In this document: positions 7,400 to 12,667 of the stretch, piece by piece
Layout: every line of letters begins with the position of its first letter
How positions within the stretch are numbered: position 1 is the stretch's first letter
Assembly: GCA_937875295.1 (NCBI GenBank)
Contig: CALLXS010000016.1
Span: forward strand, 1 to 12,667
Direction: 5' to 3'
DNA length: 12,667 nt
Source of the DNA: an uncultured bacterium
GTDB taxonomy: Bacteria > Bacteroidota > Ignavibacteria > Kapaibacteriales > UBA2268
Made by a program: the position numbers and the translations under genes
Notes under the pieces: generated by a model
Seen by the model: the letters and a program-made list of their open reading frames with translations, nothing else
Told to the model about the DNA's origin: nothing
The model's database searches: none

Positions 7400-8371
7400 A
7401 TGATAATTCTAACCGGTGGTGCTGGATTTATAGGGTCTTGCTTCCTTAGAAAATTAAATTCTGAAGGAATTAAGGACATTATAGTTGTTGACCATTTAGG
7501 TAACGAAGATAAATGGAAGAATCTTACCGGTAAGGAATTAAGTATATATTATCATAAAAGAGATTTTCGCAATTTATTAAAAGAAAATTTACTTAATCCA
7601 GCTGATATTCAGTATATCGTTCACATGGGAGCTTGCTCAGCTACTACTGAAAGAGATTCTGATTTTATAATGGATAATAATTTTTCATATAGCGTCGAAT
7701 TAGCTGAATTTGCTATTCAAAATGAAATTCCTTTTATGTATGCAAGTAGTGCTGCGACATATGGTGACGGAAAAGATGGGTATTCCGATAACGAATTTGA
7801 TTTAATTAAACCACTTAATCCTTATGGCTTATCTAAACATCTTTTTGATAAATGGATAATTAATAATAAACATTATAACCAAGTAATTGGATTAAAATAT
7901 TTCAATGTATTTGGTCCGAATGAATATCATAAAAAATCAATGGCTTCTATGGTATTTAAAGCATTTGAGCAAATAAATAATAATGGTACTATTAATTTAT
8001 TTAAATCAAATTCAAGCGAATTTACCGATGGTGGCCAGATGAGAGATTTTGTTTATGTAAAAGATGTAATTAACATCATGTGGGAATTCTTTTCCAAAGG
8101 GAAAAATTTCAAAGGAATTTATAATTTAGGTACTAGCATACCTCATACTTGGAATGAGTTAGCTGAAGCTGTTTTCTCTGCAATGGGCAAACCAATTAAT
8201 ATAAATTATATCGATATGCCTGCTGAATTAAATAAGCAATATCAAAATTATACTAAAGCAGAAATGACAAAGTTAGAAAAAGCTGGAATTAAGTATAAAT
8301 TTGCTAATTTCAATGATAGTATTAATGACTATGTCAAAAATTACCTAATGCAAAACAACAAGATTCTTTAA
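7400..8371 (+). CDS. hldD: ADP-L-glycero-D-manno-heptose 6-epimerase
   Basis: This extended short-chain dehydrogenase-type epimerase converts ADP-D-glycero- to ADP-L-glycero-beta-D-manno-heptose using tightly bound NADP, the last step in making the heptose donor for LPS core or other surface glycans. The 323-residue protein has the N-terminal Rossmann motif TGGAGFIGS (5-13) and HldD-typical blocks: HMGACSATTERD, MDNNFSYS, ASSAATYGDG, catalytic Y142-x-x-x-K146 in NPYGLSKHLF, YFNVFGPNE-x-HK-x-SMAS, and RDFVYVKDV. These separate it from UDP-glucose epimerases. It starts one base after the atpA stop and precedes atpG by 31 bases, so it is embedded in the ATP synthase operon, an unusual place. Codon and base composition look like its neighbours. 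A GmhB-like enzyme of the same pathway lies at 10005-10589. Confidence 0.93.
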   Translation: MIILTGGAGFIGSCFLRKLNSEGIKDIIVVDHLGNEDKWKNLTGKELSIYYHKRDFRNLLKENLLNPADIQYIVHMGACSATTERDSDFIMDNNFSYSVELAEFAIQNEIPFMYASSAATYGDGKDGYSDNEFDLIKPLNPYGLSKHLFDKWIINNKHYNQVIGLKYFNVFGPNEYHKKSMASMVFKAFEQINNNGTINLFKSNSSEFTDGGQMRDFVYVKDVINIMWEFFSKGKNFKGIYNLGTSIPHTWNELAEAVFSAMGKPININYIDMPAELNKQYQNYTKAEMTKLEKAGIKYKFANFNDSINDYVKNYLMQNNKIL

Positions 8372-8402
8372 AAATAATAATTTATCATTTTATTTATAGA
8401 AA

Positions 8403-9338
8403 ATGGCTAATCTAAGAGATATAAGAAATAGAATATGTGGTATACAAAGTACTGCTAAGATTACTCAAGCTATGCAAATGGTTGCTGCTTCGAAATTACG
8501 TAAAGCACAAGAAGCAATACAAAATGCTAGACCATATTTTAAAAAAATGAATGAAATTTTAAAAAATATAGTTGATACTATTTCTGAAGATTATAATCAC
8601 CCATTGATTCGAAAAAGTCAAGATATTAATAATATTCTGTTGATAGTAATCGCAAGTGATAAAGGTTTATGCGGTAGCTTTAATAATAACTTATTGAAAT
8701 TTGCTGATGAAAAAATAGCAAAAGAATTAAAAATTGAATATCCTAATGCAAATTTTAAAATCATAACTATTGGGAAAAAATCCTCTGCATACTTCGAAAA
8801 ACATAATTTCAAAATTGTTAATGAGTTTAATGGTATTTTTAGTCATCTTACTATTGATAATGCACGGAATATTGTAAAAATAATATATAAAAAATTTGTT
8901 GATAAAGAAATAGATAAAGTCTATGTAATCAATAATGATTTTATTAATTTAATTACTCAAAAACCATCAATGAGACTGCTTTTGCCAATCGGAAGCGATA
9001 ATATCACACTCGATATCACTACTGGGCGGAAAAGTATAAAAAGCGATGTAAGTAAAGTAGAAAAAGTTTATTCTGACTCAGAATATATTTTCGAACCAAG
9101 CAAAGAAGAATTACTAAATGCTCTATTACCTATGAATTTAGAAATGCAACTATGGAGAGCATTATTAGAATCAAATGCTGCTGATAATGCAGCAAGAATG
9201 ATGGCAATGGAAAATGCAACTAACAACGCTAAGGATTTGATTGATGAACTACAACTTAGCTATAATAAAGCTAGACAAAGTGCAATTACAACTGAGATGC
9301 TTGAAATCGTAAGCGGTGCTGAAGCACTCAAAGGATAA
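8403..9338 (+). CDS. atpG: ATP synthase F1 subunit gamma
   Basis: Gamma is the rotating central shaft of F1. The 311-residue protein is somewhat longer than E. coli gamma (about 287). The N-terminal coiled-coil helix with the conserved ITQAMQMVAASKLRKAQ (about residues 20-36) and the C-terminal helix (NAADNAARMMAMENATNNA through ITTEMLEIVSGAEAL) are intact. The central Rossmann-like domain has the typical D-K-G-L-C-G-[SA]-[FL]-N block (near 90-98). The extra length lies in the middle domain. It is separated from atpA by hldD and is the last F1 gene here; no atpD or atpC follows. Confidence 0.95.
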   Translation: MANLRDIRNRICGIQSTAKITQAMQMVAASKLRKAQEAIQNARPYFKKMNEILKNIVDTISEDYNHPLIRKSQDINNILLIVIASDKGLCGSFNNNLLKFADEKIAKELKIEYPNANFKIITIGKKSSAYFEKHNFKIVNEFNGIFSHLTIDNARNIVKIIYKKFVDKEIDKVYVINNDFINLITQKPSMRLLLPIGSDNITLDITTGRKSIKSDVSKVEKVYSDSEYIFEPSKEELLNALLPMNLEMQLWRALLESNAADNAARMMAMENATNNAKDLIDELQLSYNKARQSAITTEMLEIVSGAEALKG

Positions 9339-9389
9339 TGAAAATTAAAAATATTAAATTACATTTTAAATTATAAAATAAAGAATAAT

Positions 9390-9770
9390 ATGAAAACTAA
9401 AGTATTTACAGACAAAGCACCTGCTGCAATTGGTCCTTATAATCAAGCAATCGTTGCTTCTGGTAAGTTTATTTATGTTTCTGGTCAATTACCTTTATCC
9501 GAAGGTAAATTAATTGGCGATGAAATTACTGCTCAAACAGAGCAATCTCTCAAAAATTTAGGAGCTATTTTAGAAGCTGGTGGTTATACTTTTGCAGACG
9601 TAGTAAAGACTACAGTTTATCTCAAAAATATGGATGATTTCGCTGGAATGAATGGCGTTTATGCTAAATTCTTCGATGGCACTGAATTCCCTGCTCGAGC
9701 TGCATTCCAAGTAGGAAAATTACCAATGGATGCTATGGTTGAAATAGAAGCAGTAGCTGTGAAAGACTAA
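9390..9770 (+). CDS. ridA: RidA-family enamine/imine deaminase
   Basis: RidA (YjgF/YER057c/UK114) hydrolyses reactive 2-aminoacrylate and related enamines released by PLP-dependent dehydratases, protecting PLP enzymes in the cytoplasm. The 126-residue length is typical. Diagnostic residues are present: Y17 in AIGPYNQA, the YVSGQLP strand, R103 in FPARAAFQVGKLP (the carboxylate-binding arginine, E. coli R105), and E118 in VEIEAVAV. The conserved Cys two residues after the Arg in some members is Ala here. It lies 51 bases after atpG on the same strand and ahead of a strong terminator, so it may be co-transcribed with the atp genes. Confidence 0.93.
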   Translation: MKTKVFTDKAPAAIGPYNQAIVASGKFIYVSGQLPLSEGKLIGDEITAQTEQSLKNLGAILEAGGYTFADVVKTTVYLKNMDDFAGMNGVYAKFFDGTEFPARAAFQVGKLPMDAMVEIEAVAVKD

Positions 9771-9796
9771 AATTAATAGTTAATCTTATAAATATA

Positions 9797-9829
9797 AAAT
9801 CCACTCATCTTTTTAGTGAGTGGGTTTTT
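9797..9829 (+). terminator. Intrinsic terminator after ridA, possibly bidirectional
   Basis: CCACTCA at 9801-9807 pairs with TGAGTGG at 9817-9823 (9-nt loop), followed by G and TTTTT. The A run at 9796-9799 gives the - strand copy a T-rich tail (ATTTTATATTT), so it could also stop the convergent gmhB transcript. It ends the long + strand block. The rest of the 234-base gap 9771-10004 is very AT-rich and shows no gene or other clear element. Confidence 0.85.
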
Positions 9830-10004
9830 GTTATATAATATAAAGAAATTCAAAAAATATATTTTTATTTGCTTGTTCGAATTGTTGCAAAAATTATTTT
9901 ATATTAAAGTGAAACAATGTAAATAATCTATTAATGATACTTTTCAAGTTCATTATGGATTTCATAATTTAAAACTTCAAAATAACATTGTAATTCATCG
10001 GATT

Positions 10005-10589
10005 TTAAAATATATCTAAATCATATTTTAAGAATGGTAATTCAAAATTTTCAATTTTAGAAAAATTTTCAATAATTTGATACAAATTAGTGAATTTAAA
10101 ATTTGGATTAATAAATGGATTTTGCAAACTATTCCCTAAAAATATTGTACCAATTTCTGCCTTTTCGCCTGCCATAATATCAGTAATGCTATCACCAATT
10201 ATCCAACTTTGATTTTTGTCGATATTATATTTTTCAATAGCTTCAAGTATCATAGTAGGATTAGGTTTCCGCTTAGAACTTTTGTTAGTTGCTAAGTCAG
10301 TACATGAATAAATATCATCAAAATTGAAGCTAATCTTTTGATTTAATTCACTTTGCATATAGTTATGAACTTTGGATAATTGTTCATTGGTCATTAATCC
10401 CTTGCTTACGCCTTGTTGATTAGTAATTATAATAGCTAAATAATTTTTTTCTTTGATGAATTTTAGGAACTTGAATAAGTCTGGGCAAAAAGAAAATTCA
10501 TCAGGGGATTTCACATAATCTCCTACTGGACGGTAGTTAATAACCCCATCTCTATCAAAGAAAATAGCTTTATTTTGAATTATGCCCAT
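10005..10589 (-). CDS. gmhB: HAD-family phosphatase, D-glycero-D-manno-heptose 1,7-bisphosphate 7-phosphatase-like
   Basis: GmhB removes the 7-phosphate from heptose bisphosphate in ADP-heptose synthesis. The 194-residue protein has the HAD-IIIA order: motif I FFDRDGVIN with nucleophile D12 and acid/base D14, motif II ITNQQGVSKG (T56), motif III lysine in KRKPNP (K108), and motif IV GDSITDI (D133, D137). DRDGVIN and TNQQGV are typical of the GmhB/HisB-N subgroup. Most GmhB proteins hold zinc with a CxH...CxC loop just before the RKP motif; here that region (CTDLATNKSSKRKP) has a single Cys (C96), so the zinc site appears lost. With a glycosyltransferase 12 bases upstream and hldD nearby, heptose metabolism fits best; histidinol-phosphate phosphatase is the main alternative. 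Confidence 0.75.
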   Translation of the reverse strand: MGIIQNKAIFFDRDGVINYRPVGDYVKSPDEFSFCPDLFKFLKFIKEKNYLAIIITNQQGVSKGLMTNEQLSKVHNYMQSELNQKISFNFDDIYSCTDLATNKSSKRKPNPTMILEAIEKYNIDKNQSWIIGDSITDIMAGEKAEIGTIFLGNSLQNPFINPNFKFTNLYQIIENFSKIENFELPFLKYDLDIF

Positions 10590-10601
10590 TGAATTAAAAA
10601 A

Positions 10602-11918
10602 TTATTTGGTCAAATTGTTAAGAATTTCGCTCAATTTTCGAGCCGAAAATTTTCTTTCATATTTGTTAATTGCATCTAAGTCTGGATTGTAGTATTTATC
10701 ATCATTTAGAAGCCAATAATTATAATAATCTCGAATAATTTCAGAAATTCTATAAACTTCGCTTTGATAGGCTACCATTCCAGATTTAGTTTCATTCATT
10801 AAATCAGCTATTGCGCTAGGCTTTGGGGCAATTGCAATAATTGGTTTTTTTATTCCTATATATTCATATACTTTTCCGGGAACTATTTCGCTACTTTCCT
10901 TTGACTCATCTACAATTAAAAGTAGAGCATCACTTGTCATCAACTGTTTTAAGCTTTCGCTGTGCGGTACATAATTAATTACTTCGATGCTTTCTCTAAA
11001 ACTCACTTGCTCTATCATTTCATGAATTTCGTCGCCAAATCTTCCAACTAATTTAATTATAAAATTATCTTTTGAGAAAAATTTATCATCAATTAAAATT
11101 TGAATTGCTTGAAAGAATGATTTAGGATTCCTTCTACCATACATTGAGCCAGTATAGCAAATAGTAAATTTTTCATTTTTCTGTAAATCTATTACCGGGA
11201 AATCAGAAGAATCATATCCATTTGGTACGTGAATAAATTTATTGCTATCTAAATCTGGATATTTTTTTAGTGCATCTTTAATGATCCCAAGCCATGCAGC
11301 CTCGACATAATCAGCTTCTTTAAAAACAGAATGCTCCATTGATTTATCGATTATTTTTGGTAGGAACCAACGTTTTGGAGAAGAAATAAAATCTGTCCAA
11401 GGATCGCGAAAACCCGCTACCCAAGGGAATTTATATTTTCTTTTTACATATCTTGCTATAAGAGAACAAGTATAAGGTGGGGAAGAGCTATAGACTGCAT
11501 CAATTTTAGTATCTTTAATTAATTCATCAATAGCTTTTGTAGCAGATTTATACCAACCAATTCTTGCATCTGGTATAAAGAAAGTAGAACGTATTATTTC
11601 TGCAATTTTTTCTTTAAAATTGATTTTTTGATTATCTTTTTTTATAGTGTTGACATCAATAGCAGTTCCTGGTTTCTTTCCTGTGAGCTTACGATAAATA
11701 TCATAAGGTTCAAATATTTTTGTCCTAATTACTGTTACATCGTCAGGGATTTGCTTTAAAAGTGATTCATCTTTTGCAGGGAATTGTCCATTAGATACAG
11801 TCAGAATAATTGGGTTCCAACCATAATTCTTTAGATATTTAGTATGTTTTAATACTCTTTGTACTCCAGGACCACCGGAAGGTGGAAAGTAATACGCTAT
11901 AATTAGTAAATTCTTCAT
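10602..11918 (-). CDS. Family-4-like glycosyltransferase (GT-B fold)
   Basis: This 438-residue protein starts MKNLLIIAYYFPPSGGPGVQR, the N-terminal pattern of GT4-like transferases in which a Gly-rich loop and GPGVQR help bind the acceptor or nucleotide sugar. The C-terminal Rossmann half begins near FTICYTGSMYGRRNP and holds the EX7E motif (E344 ... E352 in EIVPGKVYEYIG) that binds the donor sugar nucleotide. There is no membrane anchor, so it is probably cytoplasmic or peripheral at the inner membrane. It lies 12 bases upstream of gmhB on the same strand, forming a probable two-gene unit for surface polysaccharide or LPS synthesis. Donor and acceptor cannot be told from sequence. No Shine-Dalgarno precedes the start. 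Confidence 0.85.
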   Translation of the reverse strand: MKNLLIIAYYFPPSGGPGVQRVLKHTKYLKNYGWNPIILTVSNGQFPAKDESLLKQIPDDVTVIRTKIFEPYDIYRKLTGKKPGTAIDVNTIKKDNQKINFKEKIAEIIRSTFFIPDARIGWYKSATKAIDELIKDTKIDAVYSSSPPYTCSLIARYVKRKYKFPWVAGFRDPWTDFISSPKRWFLPKIIDKSMEHSVFKEADYVEAAWLGIIKDALKKYPDLDSNKFIHVPNGYDSSDFPVIDLQKNEKFTICYTGSMYGRRNPKSFFQAIQILIDDKFFSKDNFIIKLVGRFGDEIHEMIEQVSFRESIEVINYVPHSESLKQLMTSDALLLIVDESKESSEIVPGKVYEYIGIKKPIIAIAPKPSAIADLMNETKSGMVAYQSEVYRISEIIRDYYNYWLLNDDKYYNPDLDAINKYERKFSARKLSEILNNLTK

Positions 11919-11962
11919 TTAAAAAAAGGAGAACCCCCTTAAAAAGTATATATCATTTAGAC

Positions 11963-12002
11963 AAAAACACACTATTAAATTATAAATTTAATAGTGATTT
12001 TT
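11963..12002. terminator. Bidirectional intrinsic terminator
   Basis: CACTATTAAAT at 11970-11980 pairs perfectly with ATTTAATAGTG at 11986-11996 (11 bp, 5-nt loop). It is flanked by AAAAA (11963-11967) and TTTTT (11998-12002), giving a U tract in either direction. On the - strand it ends the acidic protein gene at 12036 and separates it from the glycosyltransferase. Confidence 0.75.
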
Positions 12003-12035
12003 GAAAAAAAAAATAATTAAAAGAAAATATTAATT

Positions 12036-12308
12036 TTATATATCTTCGTCTGAATCAATATCTTCCTCAATTTTATCCCAATCATCTTCATCGTCATCTA
12101 AATCGAATTGATCTTCCCAGTTTTCATCAAATTCTTCATCATTCCATTCATCTTCTTCATCGTCATTCCATTTATCTTCTTCATCATCATTCCATTCATC
12201 AATGTCGATGTCATCATCTTCGTTGAGATTAGCGAATTTGTAGTCTGTGATATTATTAAAAAATAACTTATTAATAATTTCATTTTCATTTTCTATTTTT
12301 TCAAATAA
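12036..12308 (-). CDS. C-terminal part of a very acidic repeat protein (5' end lost at the chimeric junction)
   Basis: About 90 native residues remain, from roughly FEKIENENEI to the stop at 12036-12038. The last ~65 are almost only Asp, Glu, Asn and Trp with a few Lys: an 8-residue unit of type WNDDEEDK/E is repeated at least twice and decays toward the end. There is no Met in the AT-rich part, so the true start is missing; the open frame continues upstream only because it is joined to GC-rich foreign sequence. I do not recognise the family. Such tails occur as metal- or nucleic-acid-mimicking, disordered or chaperone-like ends. The base composition matches the rest of the genome, and a terminator follows. 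Confidence 0.6.
   Translation of the reverse strand, partial: LFEKIENENEIINKLFFNNITDYKFANLNEDDDIDIDEWNDDEEDKWNDDEEDEWNDEEFDENWEDQFDLDDDEDDWDKIEEDIDSDEDI
12141..12200 (-). repeat. 24-bp tandem repeat encoding WNDDEEDK-type octapeptides
   Basis: On the + strand, units begin ATTCCATTCATC at 12141-12164, 12165-12188 and, as a half unit, 12189-12200. The first two differ at only two positions. The period is a multiple of three, so unit gain or loss would keep the frame of the acidic tail. Confidence 0.75.
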
Positions 12309-12488
12309 AAGGCCGAAGCGCTGTTCAATGTGGTCGAGCATGGCGCTGAAGCGCTCCAGGCTGGCGTTCTCGCAGTTGTTGTGGAACATGAAACCGCTGA
12401 TGCCGCCGATCTCGCCGAGTGCGCGTTCAATGGCCGCCGGATCGTGTTCGCCCAGACGGGAAAACGGCCGTGCCGGGTCGGCCAGGTC
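12309..12488 (-). pseudogene. nspC: Fragment resembling carboxynorspermidine decarboxylase (NspC), foreign GC-rich DNA
   Basis: In frame, about 60 residues read DLADPARPFSRLGE, then GISGFMFHNNCENASLERF and MLDHIEQRFG. From memory these match the central region of PLP-dependent (fold III, alanine racemase-like) carboxynorspermidine decarboxylases of proteobacteria, which make norspermidine/spermidine. The HNNCEN motif is the strongest cue. The fragment lacks both ends of the enzyme (normally about 370-400 residues). DNA here is GC-rich: 42 of 60 bases at 12421-12480, counted by hand, against 17 of 60 at 4741-4800. It joins the AT-rich acidic gene near 12309-12315 and a PurA piece near 12477-12497. 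It is not a functional gene as seen. Confidence 0.6.
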
Positions 12489-12667
12489 GTGCACGCGCAG
12501 CGCGCGACGGGCGACCTTGTCCTCGTAGGCCGGGCCGATGCCGCGGCCGGTGGTGCCGATGGCCTTGCCGCCGGCGGCCTTCTCGCGCGCCTGATCCAGC
12601 GCGATGTGGTAGGGCATGATGAGCGGCGTGGCGGGGCTGATCTTGAGGCGTGAACGCACCTCCACAC
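12489..12667 (-). pseudogene. purA: Fragment of adenylosuccinate synthetase (PurA), foreign GC-rich DNA, cut by the window end
   Basis: About 59 residues are visible: RSRLKISPATPLIMPYHIALDQAREK, then IGTTGRGIGPAYEDKVARRALRV. The block GIGPAYEDKVARR is the adenylosuccinate synthetase signature; the enzyme converts IMP, Asp and GTP to adenylosuccinate in AMP synthesis. The sequence resembles proteobacterial PurA (about residues 100-160). After LRVHDL the frame stops resembling PurA and continues as the NspC-like fragment. The 5' part lies beyond the window. Base composition is unlike the genome to the left, so this is probably a different organism's DNA. Confidence 0.85.

Noticed and set aside
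9946..9977. Weak nested inverted repeat (AAGTT/AACTT and ATTATG/CATAAT)
   Set aside because: Short A/T-only stems without a T tract on the proper side; not convincing as a gmhB terminator.
9931..10004. A - strand open tail of about 24 residues beyond the gmhB stop, in another frame, ending at 9931
   Set aside because: It would need a frameshift at the end of gmhB; the HAD domain is already complete, and so short an open frame in AT-rich DNA can occur by chance.
11919..11962. Promoter and Shine-Dalgarno for the glycosyltransferase
   Set aside because: AAGGAG is on the wrong strand for this gene, and the best TAnnTTTG-like match (TACTTTTT on the - strand) has poor spacing to any TTG element.
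12330..12653. Long + strand open frames in the GC-rich end
   Set aside because: They are antisense shadows expected in GC-rich coding DNA; the - strand frame carries the recognisable PurA and NspC motifs.
12036..12665. A single 209-residue novel fusion protein (PurA-like N-terminus, acidic C-terminus)
   Set aside because: The open frame crosses a sharp base-composition change and an internal PurA/NspC join, and both enzyme parts are incomplete, so a chimeric contig end explains it better than a real fusion.
12309..12667. Horizontal transfer of a purine or polyamine gene into the AT-rich genome
   Set aside because: Only fragments are present, with no insertion sequence, attachment site or complete gene; the location at the sequence end points to an artefact.

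Overview
Most of this window (about 1-12305) is AT-rich and reads as one chromosome segment from a member of the Bacteroidota/Chlorobiota (FCB) group. Three things point there: a secreted protein with a C-terminal type IX secretion sorting domain at the left end; an F-type ATP synthase operon in the order atpZ, small membrane protein, atpB-E-F-H-A-G with atpD and atpC absent; and A-rich leaders with Shine-Dalgarno-like sequences at only a few starts. I cannot name a genus. An uncultured Ignavibacteria/Kapabacteria-like or related AT-rich lineage would fit, but that is inference.

Layout. 76-2355 (+): secreted Asp-box repeat protein with a T9SS tail, followed by an intrinsic terminator. 2510-9338 (+): F1Fo ATP synthase cluster: AtpZ-like protein, small membrane protein in the AtpI position, subunits a, c, b, delta and alpha, then ADP-heptose epimerase hldD inserted 1 nt behind atpA, then gamma. 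9390-9770 (+): ridA, then a strong terminator. 10005-11918 (-): convergent pair of a GmhB-like heptose bisphosphate phosphatase and a family-4-like glycosyltransferase. 12036 to about 12308 (-): C-terminal end of a very acidic protein with a 24-bp tandem repeat. About 12309-12667: abruptly GC-rich DNA of proteobacterial character.

How the genes work together. The ATP synthase genes encode Fo and most of F1; beta and epsilon must lie elsewhere. hldD (last step of ADP-L-glycero-D-manno-heptose synthesis), gmhB (dephosphorylation of heptose bisphosphate) and the glycosyltransferase point to heptose-containing surface polysaccharide or LPS core synthesis, with one step embedded in the energy operon. 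Three intercistronic stem-loops (before atpB, between atpE and atpF, and across the atpF stop) could adjust the unequal subunit stoichiometry.

The right end should not be read as a natural gene. The open frame at 12036-12665 (-) joins an adenylosuccinate synthetase (PurA) piece, a carboxynorspermidine decarboxylase (NspC)-like piece and the native acidic protein. Two in-frame joins between unrelated housekeeping enzymes, plus a sharp base-composition change at a contig edge, are best explained by a chimeric assembly or amplification product. I found no convincing undescribed defence, mobile or RNA system. The most interesting native signals are hldD inside the atp operon, the intercistronic hairpins and the acidic repeat protein.
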